Origin: Anaerococcus sp. Marseille-Q7828
GTDB lineage: Bacteria > Bacillota > Clostridia > Tissierellales > Peptoniphilaceae
Reading direction: 5' to 3'
Assembly (NCBI RefSeq): GCF_949769285.1
Contig: NZ_OX458331.1
Location: forward strand, 1,178,001-1,242,000
Length of the DNA stretch: 64,000 nucleotides
Every line of letters starts with the position of its first letter. Positions within the stretch are counted from its first letter, which is position 1. Both the position numbers and the translations under genes were made by a program. Below, piece by piece: positions 6,956 through 15,655 of the stretch. Below the pieces are notes generated by a model. That model ran no database searches. It was given only the letters and a program-made list of their open reading frames with translations, and was not told the origin of the DNA.

Positions 6956-7672
6956 TTGCAAAAATTTAAAAGAGTTGTATTAAAACTAAGCGGTGAAGCC
7001 CTAGCAGGTGATAGGGGCTTTGGATTTGATGATAATGTTATTGAAAATATTTGCCAATCTATCAAAAAACTACATTCGCTAGGTGTTGAAATAGCAATTG
7101 TAGTTGGTGGTGGCAACTTCTGGAGAGGAAGATCTGGTACTACTATCGATAGGGCAAGCTCTGATAATATTGGAATGCTTGGAACAGTTATGAATGGTCT
7201 TAGGATTCAAGGTTCTCTTGAAGAGATGGGCCTTGATACTCGTCTTATGACTGCAATTGATATGAAAGAAGTTGCAGAACCATATATAAGAAGACGTGCT
7301 ATAAGACACTTGGAAAAGGGAAGAATTGTTATCTTTTCTGCTGGAACAGGTCTACCATATTTTTCAACTGATACTACTGCAAGTTTACGCGCTCTTGAGA
7401 TAGATGCCGATGTAATACTTCTAGGTAAGACTGGTACTGATGCAATTTATGACAAGGATCCAAATATTTATGACGATGCCATAAAATACGATAGGCTAAC
7501 CTATAAAGAAATCCTCCAACAAGAAATAAAGATTATGGATACAACTGCATCAAGCCTTGCTATGGATAATAATATGCCACTAATAGCATTTGGTATAGAT
7601 GATCCTAAGAATATGGTGAGGATTTTTACTGAGGAAGAAGATATTGGTACAATTGTAAAGGAGAAATTTTAA
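6956..7672 (+). CDS. pyrH: Uridylate kinase (UMP kinase)
   Basis: 238-residue hexameric UMP kinase of the amino acid kinase fold, converting UMP to UDP. The K-L-S-G-E-A-L start and [10 protein letters not shown] block (about residues 48-57) form the ATP/UMP site, and D-M-K-E-V-A-E-P-Y lies mid-protein. The start is TTG 6956, behind TAGGAGGGTG. A TATAAT box at 6929-6934 with a poor -35 precedes it. It overlaps frr by one base in the usual pyrH-frr order. rpsB and tsf, which usually precede it, are not adjacent, because mobile DNA lies upstream. Confidence 0.97.
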   Translation: MQKFKRVVLKLSGEALAGDRGFGFDDNVIENICQSIKKLHSLGVEIAIVVGGGNFWRGRSGTTIDRASSDNIGMLGTVMNGLRIQGSLEEMGLDTRLMTAIDMKEVAEPYIRRRAIRHLEKGRIVIFSAGTGLPYFSTDTTASLRALEIDADVILLGKTGTDAIYDKDPNIYDDAIKYDRLTYKEILQQEIKIMDTTASSLAMDNNMPLIAFGIDDPKNMVRIFTEEEDIGTIVKEKF

Positions 7673-8232
7673 TGAATTACGATCAGATTAAAAATACAGC
7701 TAATAAAGAAATGAAGCAAGCTGTTGAATCTTTTGAGACAAGAATAGCAAATATTAAGGCAGGCCGTGCAAGCGAATCTATCTTGGATGGTATTACATTC
7801 TCATATTATGGAACTGAAACACCAATCAACCAAGCTGCAACTGTTTCAATCCCAGAAGCAAGACTTCTAGTCATCAAGCCTTGGGATAGAAAAAATATTG
7901 GTCCAATAGAAAATGCTATTTTGAAAGCTAATATTGGTATAACCCCACAAAACGATGGTGAAGTGATAAGACTTCCTTTCCCAGTACTTACAGAAGAAAG
8001 ACGTAAGGAATATACCAAAGAAGTTAACAAGTATGCAGAAGAAGCGAAAATATCTGTAAGAAACAAAAGACGTGATGCTATGGATGAAGTCAAAAAATCA
8101 GAAAAATCTGGCGACATAACAGAAGACGATAGGTTTTCACTAGAAGAAGAACTTCAAAATATCACAGATAAGAATATTAAATTACTAGAAGAAGTTGCTG
8201 ATAAGAAAAACAAAGAGTTACTATCTGTATAA
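7672..8232 (+). CDS. frr: Ribosome recycling factor
   Basis: 186 residues, the exact family length. With EF-G it splits post-termination ribosomes. Recognisable blocks are I-K-A-G-R-A near residues 28-33, the Y-Y-G-T-E-T-P-I-N-Q-A segment and the R-N-K-R-R-D-A motif (about 124-130). The ATG shares one base with the pyrH stop. The cdsA/uppS genes that often follow are replaced by a type IV pilus operon three bases downstream. Confidence 0.97.
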   Translation: MNYDQIKNTANKEMKQAVESFETRIANIKAGRASESILDGITFSYYGTETPINQAATVSIPEARLLVIKPWDRKNIGPIENAILKANIGITPQNDGEVIRLPFPVLTEERRKEYTKEVNKYAEEAKISVRNKRRDAMDEVKKSEKSGDITEDDRFSLEEELQNITDKNIKLLEEVADKKNKELLSV

Positions 8233-8235
8233 AAA

Positions 8236-9321
8236 GTGAATGATCTTAATAAAATAAAAGATATATTAAACAAGGACATTATCCCTCAAAAAATTAACAG
8301 CAGGGTTATGTCCTTGTTTTTAAAACAATTATCATTGTTGCTAAATTCTGGAATAGCAATTGATACTAGTTTAAAAATAATCGAAAGGCAGAAAGTTGAC
8401 AAGAATCTTACCAAGGCACTGGCAAGTGTGAATGGAGATTTAGATAGAGGCCTATCCATATATGAAGCCTTTACCAACAATGAAAAGTATTTTAATCCTA
8501 TGATCATAGCCTTTATTAAAAGTGGTGATAAAAGCGGCAAGTTTTCAGACATTTTGGATGATTTATCAACTTATATTGGAGAAGAAGATAAGAATAAGTC
8601 CACTATAAAAGAAGCCTTGACTTATCCAATTGTTCTTTTCGCTATGACGATTTTGATAGTTGTACTTATTCTAAATTTTGTCTTGCCTACATTTCAAAAT
8701 CTCTTTGCAGAAAGTGGCCAAAGTTTGCCAAGAGCTACAATGATATTATTGGCGGTAAGTGAATTTATTAATAATTATGGCTTTCTAATCCTGCTTATAG
8801 TTTTGGTTATAGTATTTTCAATCCTAATACTAAAAAAAGACGAGGATGTGGCCTATAAAATAGATAGCTTGCATTATAAACATGGCCCATTTAAAAATCT
8901 TAGGCAGGAAAAGCTAGAATATCAAATATCATCTTTGTTATTTATACTAAGATCTGGCGATATTGAAATAAATGACTCGCTAAGACTTATAAAAGAGTCC
9001 TTTAAAAATACATATATAAAAGCTGAGATAGATAAAATTATAAGGGATTTGGATCATGGATTGACCCTATCAAATAGTATTGAAGATAAAAAAGATTTTA
9101 GTCCACTTTTTAAATCGATGATTAAGATAGGAGAGGATAGTGGAAACTTGCTTGAGGCCTTGCAGAAAGCAAGCCAATATTATGCCAACGATTACATATA
9201 TAAACTAAAGAGAATAGCCAATCTTGCAGAACCACTTATGATTATTTTTATGAGCATAATAGTTGGATTTGTAGTTTTTTCAATTGCCATACCGATATTT
9301 GATTCAGTAAATGCAATATAA
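8236..9321 (+). CDS. pilC: Type IV pilus inner membrane platform protein PilC/GspF
   Basis: 361-residue polytopic membrane protein that anchors the pilus assembly machine. Two GspF repeats are seen (about 20-150 and 225-350), each opening with an F-x-x-Q-L/I-S-x-L-L helix. Membrane helices lie near residues 130-150, 180-200 and 335-355. The best start is GTG 8236, three bases after the frr stop; no clear ribosome binding site is seen, so translation may be coupled to frr. It is the first gene of a pilus operon. The usual upstream ATPase gene (pilB/gspE) is not here. Confidence 0.92.
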   Translation: MNDLNKIKDILNKDIIPQKINSRVMSLFLKQLSLLLNSGIAIDTSLKIIERQKVDKNLTKALASVNGDLDRGLSIYEAFTNNEKYFNPMIIAFIKSGDKSGKFSDILDDLSTYIGEEDKNKSTIKEALTYPIVLFAMTILIVVLILNFVLPTFQNLFAESGQSLPRATMILLAVSEFINNYGFLILLIVLVIVFSILILKKDEDVAYKIDSLHYKHGPFKNLRQEKLEYQISSLLFILRSGDIEINDSLRLIKESFKNTYIKAEIDKIIRDLDHGLTLSNSIEDKKDFSPLFKSMIKIGEDSGNLLEALQKASQYYANDYIYKLKRIANLAEPLMIIFMSIIVGFVVFSIAIPIFDSVNAI

Positions 9322-9333
9322 AAAGGAGCTTAT

Positions 9334-9693
9334 ATGAAAAATAAAAAGAAGAAAGGTTTCACCCTTATTGAACTTGTCATAGTTATTGCGATAATTGGCA
9401 TACTTGCTGCCATAGCTATACCAAAATATCAGCAATCTAAGAAACAAGCAGCAATTTCTGCCCACAAAGCCAATGTACATATGCTAGAATCAGCAGCTAC
9501 TATGAGATTAGCCGATGGGGTTGATAAAGATATAACCTGGCCAGATGGAGAAGAAAAAGAGTACGTTCAAAGTTGGCCAAAAGTACCAGATGCCTTAAAA
9601 AAGGAATTGGGTGAAAACTATACTGTAACAATAAAAACGAATGGTGATATAGAAGTAAAAACAGAAACTGAAACGGATAATGCTGCTAACTAA
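9334..9693 (+). CDS. pilA: Type IV major pilin / ComGC-like prepilin
   Basis: 119-residue prepilin. A short basic leader ends in K-K-G, cleaved before F-T-L-I-E-L, with Glu+5 present, followed by a long hydrophobic helix ending in [14 protein letters not shown] lies seven bases before ATG 9334. The body is small, without Cys pairs, and ends in a Thr/Glu-rich tail. Its place next to prepilin peptidase and its strong ribosome binding site suggest the major subunit of a pilus or competence pseudopilus. Confidence 0.93.
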   Translation: MKNKKKKGFTLIELVIVIAIIGILAAIAIPKYQQSKKQAAISAHKANVHMLESAATMRLADGVDKDITWPDGEEKEYVQSWPKVPDALKKELGENYTVTIKTNGDIEVKTETETDNAAN

Positions 9694-10399
9694 AATTTTT
9701 ATATTTATTATAGGGAGCACTTTTGCTTCCTTTGCAAATCTTGTAGTTTTAAGAACTATCAGGGGTGAAAGTATAGTTTTTCCTCAAAGCCACTGCGATT
9801 CTTGTGGCCATAGGCTAAGGGCAAGAGACTTAGTCCCTATATTATCCTACATTTTTCTAAGAGGCAGGTGCAGGTATTGTAAAAGCAAAATTCCTCTAGA
9901 ATCTTTTATGGTTGAACTTATCCTAGGGCTAGTATTTGCGATAATTTTTGATTATTCAAATATTCTAGGATCTATTTTATTGTTTTTTGGCCTAATGCTT
10001 GCCCTTATTATAGCCTTGATTGATTTAAAGACATACGACATCTATATGGTCCAAGTTGGTATATTATCAATAATTGGACTTATTTATAGGTACCTATATA
10101 TTGGCTTTGATATAAAATTTGTCTATATTATTTTAGGCTTTGCTATTAGCTATTTGTTGATTTATTTAATATCCAAAGCTGGGATTGGGGATGGAGATAT
10201 TTATTTTTACCTAGCCATATTCCTATTTCTAGAAAATGACTTAATAATACGGTTCGTTCTTATATCAATCTGGCTTGGGGCAATCTATGGAATATCTATA
10301 TTTTTAAAGTACAGGTCCTTAAAAATTGAAATACCTTTTTGTATTTTTATTTTTATGGCTTTTTTAATTATAGTCTTATTTAGAGGTTATCCGATATGA
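9680..10399 (+). CDS. pilD: Prepilin peptidase / N-methyltransferase
   Basis: 239-residue polytopic aspartyl protease that cleaves and N-methylates prepilins. The N-terminal zinc domain has C-D-S-C and C-R-Y-C pairs (about residues 35-60). Catalytic aspartates lie in A-L-I-D-L-K-T-Y-D and G-I-G-D-G-D. About seven hydrophobic helices follow. It overlaps pilA by 14 bases and the next pilin gene by four. The complete Cys4 domain implies it can both cleave and methylate. Confidence 0.95.
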   Translation: MLLTKIFIFIIGSTFASFANLVVLRTIRGESIVFPQSHCDSCGHRLRARDLVPILSYIFLRGRCRYCKSKIPLESFMVELILGLVFAIIFDYSNILGSILLFFGLMLALIIALIDLKTYDIYMVQVGILSIIGLIYRYLYIGFDIKFVYIILGFAISYLLIYLISKAGIGDGDIYFYLAIFLFLENDLIIRFVLISIWLGAIYGISIFLKYRSLKIEIPFCIFIFMAFLIIVLFRGYPI

Positions 10400-10836
10400 A
10401 AAAACGTGGCTTCACCCTAATAGAGTTAGTAGCAGTTCTTGGGATAATATCTCTTGTAAGTGCTATTGCAATTATGAGATTTAACATAATCGACAATTTC
10501 AAGGCAAATATAGAATTGCAAACGTTGATAAATGACTGTGATTTTGCCAAGATGAAGGCCATAAGTACAGGGGAAGATTACTTATTAATATTTGATAAGA
10601 ATTCTTATAGTGTTTTAGGAGCTTCCAAGTATTTAAATGACGCAGAAATAGAAAGAAATTTAGATAATATTTACTTTTCTTCTTATAATAGTGAGAAAAA
10701 AATTCGATTTAATAAAAGTGGAACAGTTACGTATCCAGGTACGATAAAAATCAATGTACCTAAAGGTGCTGATGACGATAAGCTAGTAGAATTAAGAGTA
10801 AGGGTTGGTTTGGGTTATGTTAGGTACAAAAAATAA
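10396..10836 (+). CDS. Minor pilin / pseudopilin (GspH-like)
   Basis: 146 residues with prepilin leader K-K-R-G before F-T-L-I-E-L and a hydrophobic helix. The C-terminal half is β-rich (I-Y-F-S-S-Y-N-S, I-R-F-N-K-S-G-T-V), like GspH/FimT pseudopilins, where F-x-x-x-G-x is common. Start ATG overlaps the pilD stop. It probably belongs to the tip complex that primes pilus assembly. Confidence 0.85.
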   Translation: MKKRGFTLIELVAVLGIISLVSAIAIMRFNIIDNFKANIELQTLINDCDFAKMKAISTGEDYLLIFDKNSYSVLGASKYLNDAEIERNLDNIYFSSYNSEKKIRFNKSGTVTYPGTIKINVPKGADDDKLVELRVRVGLGYVRYKK

Positions 10837-11176
10837 AAAATTAGGATTTACTCTAATTGAAACTATTATTGCCCTAGGATTTTTAGCCCTTATTGCTATG
10901 TTTTTACTCCCGGCATTAAGTAAGCTCAATGAGAATTCTAAGAAATTTAAGGACCAGGCAAAAATAGTCTACGCCCTCCAAGCAGCTATTGAAGAGGAGA
11001 AATCTTTTTCGGATAGCCCATACGGATCGAAGTTGGTAAATATTAATGGCTATGATATTTATATTGATAGACAAAGTTATAGGGAGAATTTAGATTATAT
11101 AAGAGCAGAGTATGAAAATTTTGAACTTGAGGTCATAGAGGTGGTAGATGAAAAAACGTGGTTTTACACTAATTGA
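10817..11176 (+). CDS. Minor pilin (type II prepilin N-terminus)
   Basis: 119 residues from ATG 10817, chosen because it puts a normal short leader (L-G-T-K-N-K-K-L-G) before F-T-L-I-E-T; an upstream TTG at 10805 is less likely. Glu+5 is present, and a hydrophobic helix runs to about residue 34. The remainder is acidic and has no recognisable domain. It overlaps its neighbours by 20 and 29 bases. Confidence 0.8.
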   Translation: MLGTKNKKLGFTLIETIIALGFLALIAMFLLPALSKLNENSKKFKDQAKIVYALQAAIEEEKSFSDSPYGSKLVNINGYDIYIDRQSYRENLDYIRAEYENFELEVIEVVDEKTWFYTN

Positions 11177-11678
11177 ACTTCTTGCAAGTCTTGCTATAAT
11201 TTCTGTCCTAATCTTGGTAGTATCTTCACTATTTTCTATTGCTATAAATCTAACAGAAAAATCTTATGAAAATGAGCTTGATTACAAGGAATATTCCTAT
11301 GCCTGCCTTTATGTGGATAATATAGTAAGAAGTGCCTATAAAATTGATCTACTAGATGAGCCAAATGGTGTGACTAATTTTGTGGCCTATGTTAAAAATC
11401 CAAATGAAGGAGGACAATTTGATACTTATGTTTTTGATTTCAAGCAAAATTCGCATAGCAACGGTGAACTTGTGGTATATATGAATAATATTTCAACTGA
11501 AAATAGCGATACTAATATCATTAGCCAAAATGGCAAAAACCATTCGCCATCAAAAATATCAAAGTGCCAATCTGCCAAAATCACATACGAAGAAGGCAAT
11601 ATCATACATATATTAATCAATGAAAATAGCCAAAAGTTTAGATACGAAAGCAAGATTTACTTGGGGAATAGACTATGA
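11148..11678 (+). CDS. Minor pilin (PilW/GspJ-like)
   Basis: 176 residues: leader [11 protein letters not shown] with Glu+5, hydrophobic helix to about 33, then a longer β-rich body. The size and place after smaller pilins resemble PilW/GspJ tip components. A GAGGTGG ribosome binding site sits five bases before ATG 11148, inside the previous gene. Confidence 0.8.
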   Translation: MKKRGFTLIELLASLAIISVLILVVSSLFSIAINLTEKSYENELDYKEYSYACLYVDNIVRSAYKIDLLDEPNGVTNFVAYVKNPNEGGQFDTYVFDFKQNSHSNGELVVYMNNISTENSDTNIISQNGKNHSPSKISKCQSAKITYEEGNIIHILINENSQKFRYESKIYLGNRL

Positions 11679-12193
11679 AAAAGGCATTTATCTCAGTTTA
11701 TACTCTTCTAGTTCTATTTATTATCTCCTTGACCATCACCTATATCTACAACCAGCAGAAAAACTCTGCTTCCTATGCCAAGGGTCTATATGAGAAAAAA
11801 CAAGCCCAATATTTGGCAGAATCTATTATGAATACTTTTATGGAAGAAAATAGCGACCAAGTAGCTGAGATTATTTTAGATGATTATGACAAGAAAAGTG
11901 AGGAGGATGAGAATAATGAAGAAGATAGTAAAAAAACAAAAAAGACAACAAAGTCTATAGGGAATAAGAGATATAAATATGATAATAGTACTTATACGAT
12001 TAATATATCTAGAGTAGGCCATTATTATAGAAAAGAAATTGATGGCTTATATCTTATTTTTCTAGACAATGTAAGTGTTGGCGATTCAAAGGCTGATAGT
12101 GAAATATATATAAAAGTTTTTGATAAAAAAGACGAAAATGATGAAGAATTTGACAAAAATCGTCTAAGAATTGAAATAAGACATACATATTAG
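11675..12193 (+). CDS. PilX-like membrane-anchored pilus protein
   Basis: 172 residues. The N-terminus M-K-K-A-F-I-S-V-Y-T-L-L-V-L-F is a hydrophobic helix without the G-F-T-L-x-E prepilin site, followed by Y-A-K-G-L-Y-E-K-K-Q-A-Q-Y-L-A-E-S. That A-x-Y-L-A-E-S pattern is typical of PilX/GspK-type minor pilins. A very acidic/lysine-rich linker (about residues 72-100) is low complexity. Last gene of the pilus operon; ATGA overlap with the previous gene. Confidence 0.7.
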   Translation: MKKAFISVYTLLVLFIISLTITYIYNQQKNSASYAKGLYEKKQAQYLAESIMNTFMEENSDQVAEIILDDYDKKSEEDENNEEDSKKTKKTTKSIGNKRYKYDNSTYTINISRVGHYYRKEIDGLYLIFLDNVSVGDSKADSEIYIKVFDKKDENDEEFDKNRLRIEIRHTY

Positions 12194-12194
12194 C

Positions 12195-12222
12195 TTTGTA
12201 AAAAGTACTTATTTGGTATAAT
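12195..12222 (+). promoter_or_regulatory. ackA promoter
   Basis: TTTGTA at 12195-12200 and TATAAT at 12217-12222, spacer 16, followed 34 bases later by ackA with AAAGGAG. Confidence 0.65.
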
Positions 12223-12255
12223 ACATATAGAAACTTAAAAATAAAAGGAGCCAAA

Positions 12256-13446
12256 ATGAAAATTTTAGTAATTAACTGTGGATCATCTTCACTAAAGTAT
12301 CAATTATTTGACATGGAAAATGAAGATGTATTAGTACAAGGACTTGTTGAAAGAATTGGAATCGAAGGAAGCCGTCTAGTTCAAAAAAAAGATGGTGACA
12401 AATATATCATCGAAGAACCAATGGCAAACCATACAGAAGCTGTAGGACATGTTTTTGACGCCCTAGTAGATAGCGAAAATGGTGTAATATCAAGCCTTGA
12501 TGAAATCGATGCTGTAGGACACAGATTCGTTCACGGTGGAGAAAAAGCTACAAAATCAGCACTAATCAATGATGAAGTAAAAGCTATCATCGAAGATTCT
12601 GCAAAATTTGCGCCACTTCACAACCCAGCAAACCTTATGGGATTAAAAGCTTGTGAAGAACTTCTACCAAATGTACCAAATGTAGCAGTATTTGATACAG
12701 CTTTCCACCAAACTATGCCAGCAAAAACATTCCTTTACGGTATTGACTACAAATACTATGAAGAAGATGGCATTAGAAAATACGGATTCCACGGAACAAG
12801 CCACAATTATATTACAAATAGAGCAGCAGAATTACTTGAAAAACCAGTTGAAGAAACAAATATCATCTCAGCTCACCTAGGAAATGGTTCATCAATTACA
12901 GCAGTAAAAGATGGTAAATCTTTTGATACAACAATGGGACTTACACCACTTGAAGGTCTGGTAATGGGAACAAGATCAGGTGACCTAGACCCAGCTGTAG
13001 TAACATACATCGAAGAAAAAGATGGTGTTTCTGCAAGTGACATGAACAATATCCTAAACAAAGAATCAGGTGTACTTGGAGTATCAGGAGTAAGTTCAGA
13101 CTTTAGAGACCTAGAAGATGCAGCTAAAGAAGGCAATGAAAGAGCTCAAGTTGCCCTTGATATGTTTGCTACAAGAGCAAAGAGATACATCGCAGGATAC
13201 ATGGCAGAAATCGAAAAAGTTGATGCTATAGTATTTACTGGTGGTATAGGTGAAAACTCAATAGAAATGAGAGCAGACATCCTAAAAGGTTTTGAACAAT
13301 TTGGCATCAAAATTGATCCTGAGAAGAACAATGTACGTGGTGGAGAACATGTGATTTCAACTGATGATTCAAAAGTTAAAATCATGGTTATAGCTACAAA
13401 TGAAGAGCTTATGATAGCAAGGGATACTAAAAATTTAGTTAAATAA
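12256..13446 (+). CDS. ackA: Acetate kinase
   Basis: 396-residue acetate kinase, interconverting acetyl phosphate + ADP and acetate + ATP; the energy-yielding last step of acetate fermentation. Signature N-C-G-S-S-S-L-K-Y (residues 7-15), G-H-R-F-V-H-G-G (about 94-101), F-D-T-A-F-H and G-F-H-G-T-S-H are all present, as is G-G-I-G-E-N near the C-terminus. Codon use is noticeably optimised, consistent with high expression. Own promoter and strong ribosome binding site; pta is not adjacent. Confidence 0.98.
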   Translation: MKILVINCGSSSLKYQLFDMENEDVLVQGLVERIGIEGSRLVQKKDGDKYIIEEPMANHTEAVGHVFDALVDSENGVISSLDEIDAVGHRFVHGGEKATKSALINDEVKAIIEDSAKFAPLHNPANLMGLKACEELLPNVPNVAVFDTAFHQTMPAKTFLYGIDYKYYEEDGIRKYGFHGTSHNYITNRAAELLEKPVEETNIISAHLGNGSSITAVKDGKSFDTTMGLTPLEGLVMGTRSGDLDPAVVTYIEEKDGVSASDMNNILNKESGVLGVSGVSSDFRDLEDAAKEGNERAQVALDMFATRAKRYIAGYMAEIEKVDAIVFTGGIGENSIEMRADILKGFEQFGIKIDPEKNNVRGGEHVISTDDSKVKIMVIATNEELMIARDTKNLVK

Positions 13447-13451
13447 TTCTC

Positions 13452-13480
13452 TTGACAAGAAAGGGCACTCAATATATAAT
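13452..13480 (+). promoter_or_regulatory. Perfect consensus promoter of rpmF
   Basis: TTGACA at 13452-13457, TATAAT at 13475-13480, spacer 17. It separates rpmF from ackA. Confidence 0.88.
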
Positions 13481-13518
13481 ATTAAAGATTGCTAAAACTG
13501 ATAAGAGGAGGTGTAAGG

Positions 13519-13698
13519 ATGGCAGTACCAAAGAGAAGAACATCAAAAACAAGAAAAAACAAAAGAAGAGCCTCAGCTTATACTTTGAATAGATCAAATT
13601 ACGTTGAGTGTCCAAGTTGCCACGAGCCAAAACTTCAACACAGAGTTTGCCCAAACTGTGGAGAATATAAAGGCGAAGCAATAATTGATGCTAATTAA
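13519..13698 (+). CDS. rpmF: 50S ribosomal protein L32
   Basis: 59-residue zinc-type L32 starting at ATG 13519 behind GAGGAGGTGTAAGG; an earlier in-frame start at 13489 would precede the ribosome binding site and is rejected. It opens A-V-P-K-R-R-T-S-K and holds two Cys pairs (C-P-S-C and C-P-N-C), the Cys4 zinc ribbon form. The DUF177/yceD gene that often precedes rpmF is absent. Confidence 0.97.
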   Translation: MAVPKRRTSKTRKNKRRASAYTLNRSNYVECPSCHEPKLQHRVCPNCGEYKGEAIIDAN

Positions 13699-13701
13699 GG
13701 T

Positions 13702-13729
13702 AGTGTTTTTGCACTATCTTTTTTTATAC
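13702..13729 (+). terminator. rpmF terminator
   Basis: AAGGTAGTG / CACTATCTT hairpin (one G-T pair) with a T7 tail, immediately after rpmF. plsX follows and shows no obvious promoter of its own, so it may depend on readthrough. Confidence 0.8.
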
Positions 13730-13743
13730 CCAAAAGAGGATAT

Positions 13744-14721
13744 ATGAGAATACTAATTGACACCTATGGAGCAGATGCTGGTTGCAAAGTTATTGTCGAT
13801 GGAGCAATACTAGCAAAAGAAAAAAGAGACTTCACACCTGTCTTTTTAGGTAATGAAAAAGAAATAAAAGAAAATATTAACGGTAGGATTTCTGATTATG
13901 AAATAATACCTACTGATAGCTTTATATCAAACGATGAGGACCCAGTAAGAGCCATTAGAAGAAAAAAGGATGCATCCATAGTCCTAGCTTATGAGAAGTC
14001 AAAAGAAGAAGGATATGATGGTCTAGTATCTGCAGGATCTACTGGAGCCTTGCTTGCTGGTGGACTTTTCCTAGCTGGTAGAATAGAAGGTATAAAAAGA
14101 GCCTGTCTTGCAGCAAATATCCCTTCTATAAATGACAATATTTGTCTACTTATGGATACTGGGGCAAATATGGATTGCAAGGCAGAATTCTTATACGAAT
14201 TTGCCCTAATGGGTTCAATCTACCTAGAAAATACAATGGGAATAGCAAATCCAAGTATTGGACTTTTAAATGTTGGAGTAGAAGAACATAAGGGAAACAA
14301 GCTTACAAAAGAAACATATGCTCTATTAAAGGAAAGCAAACTAAACTTTGTAGGCAATGTAGAATCAAGAGACCTATTTACTGGTAAGGTAAATATTCTT
14401 CTTGCGGATGGTTTTGATGGAAATATCGCCATAAAAACAGCAGAAGGAGTATTAAAGCTTATGGGATCTCAAATAAAATCAACAATTTATAAGTCCACAA
14501 AAAATAAAATTGCTGGAGCCTTATTAAAAAATGACCTCAAGGCTATGACCAACAAATTTTCATCCGATGAAGTTGGAGGAGCTCCACTTCTTGGGGTAAA
14601 GTCTTATGTATATAAGGCACATGGAAATACCAATGAACTTGCATTTTCCAATGCTATTTTAGGATTAATGAATTATATAGAAAGAAATACAATTGAAAAA
14701 ATCGAAGGAGAAATAAAATGA
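13744..14721 (+). CDS. plsX: Phosphate acyltransferase PlsX
   Basis: 325-residue enzyme making acyl phosphate from acyl-ACP, the first step of phospholipid synthesis in Gram-positives. D-T-Y-G-A-D near the N-terminus matches the family's D-x-x-G-G-D, and V-S-A-G-S-T-G-A-L-L-A (about 96-106) is diagnostic. Followed by acpP with an ATGA overlap, a conserved plsX-acpP arrangement without fabD/fabG between. Confidence 0.95.
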   Translation: MRILIDTYGADAGCKVIVDGAILAKEKRDFTPVFLGNEKEIKENINGRISDYEIIPTDSFISNDEDPVRAIRRKKDASIVLAYEKSKEEGYDGLVSAGSTGALLAGGLFLAGRIEGIKRACLAANIPSINDNICLLMDTGANMDCKAEFLYEFALMGSIYLENTMGIANPSIGLLNVGVEEHKGNKLTKETYALLKESKLNFVGNVESRDLFTGKVNILLADGFDGNIAIKTAEGVLKLMGSQIKSTIYKSTKNKIAGALLKNDLKAMTNKFSSDEVGGAPLLGVKSYVYKAHGNTNELAFSNAILGLMNYIERNTIEKIEGEIK

Positions 14722-14942
14722 TTAGAGACGAACTAATAGCTTTAGCCAATGAAAATCTTGACATTGACTTTAGTGAAATGGAAATGACTACAAAGTTATC
14801 TGATTTGGACATTGATTCAATCGATATGCTAGATTTCATCATGCTTATTGAAGAAAAATTTGAAATAGAATTTGAAGAAGATGAGCTAGACGAGATAGAA
14901 ACCCTTGGCGATATCGCTGAACTTATAGAAAGCAAAAATTAA
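14718..14942 (+). CDS. acpP: Acyl carrier protein
   Basis: 74-residue acidic four-helix carrier. The D-I-D-S-I-D-M-L motif (about residues 34-41) includes Ser37, which receives 4'-phosphopantetheine. It carries acyl chains for fatty acid and, with PlsX, phospholipid synthesis. It lies between plsX and rnc with overlaps of four and one bases. Confidence 0.95.
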   Translation: MIRDELIALANENLDIDFSEMEMTTKLSDLDIDSIDMLDFIMLIEEKFEIEFEEDELDEIETLGDIAELIESKN

Positions 14943-15655
14943 TGGGACTAAGCAATATTAGACTTGCCCAAATAAAAGAATTTGAAGATAGGATTGGCTA
15001 CACTTTCAATGATAAAAAGTTGATCGATGTAGCCTTTACTCATTCATCCTTTATAAATGAAGCCAAAAAGGGTGCAAAAAGCAACGAAAGACTTGAGTTC
15101 TTGGGGGATAGCGTCCTAGATATGGTTGTAAGCGAGATTTTGTTCAAAAATTACAACAACAAACCAGAAGGCTGGCTAACCAAGACCAGATCAAGACTTG
15201 TATGCACAGATTCTTTTTCTAAGGCGAGCGAAAAATATGATTTGACCAGCTTTTTAAACTTTGGTAAAGGAGAAAAAAAGCAGGGTGGCAAATTAAAAAA
15301 ACACGTAAAAGCTGACACATTTGAAGCAGTTTGCGCTGCCATTTACCTTGATGCGGGTTATGAATTTTTGTATGACTTCTTGGTAGAACATTTTAAAGAG
15401 GAAGCCCTTGAAATAATAGAGGATGATTCACTTTTTAATGATTATAAGACCAGGCTGCAAGAGTATTACAATTCCCATGGCAAGAAGATTTTAAAATATA
15501 CTCTCATCAAAGAAGAGGGGCCAGAGCATGACAAGCTATTTACCATGGCTGTTAAAGAAGGAAATAGAACCCTTGCAACAGGTATGGGCAAAAACAAGAA
15601 AAAAGCTGAACAAGATGCTGCAAAAAATGCTTATGAGATGATAAAAAATGGCTAA
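14942..15655 (+). CDS. rnc: Ribonuclease III
   Basis: 237-residue double-strand RNA endonuclease processing rRNA and structured mRNAs. The catalytic signature N-E-R-L-E-F-L-G-D-S-V-L-D lies at about residues 43-55. D-T-F-E-A-V-C-A-A-I-Y-L-D-A-G carries the second acidic pair. A C-terminal dsRNA-binding domain (about 163-235) ends in G-M-G-K-N-K-K-K-A-E-Q-D-A-A. Confidence 0.97.
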   Translation: MGLSNIRLAQIKEFEDRIGYTFNDKKLIDVAFTHSSFINEAKKGAKSNERLEFLGDSVLDMVVSEILFKNYNNKPEGWLTKTRSRLVCTDSFSKASEKYDLTSFLNFGKGEKKQGGKLKKHVKADTFEAVCAAIYLDAGYEFLYDFLVEHFKEEALEIIEDDSLFNDYKTRLQEYYNSHGKKILKYTLIKEEGPEHDKLFTMAVKEGNRTLATGMGKNKKKAEQDAAKNAYEMIKNG

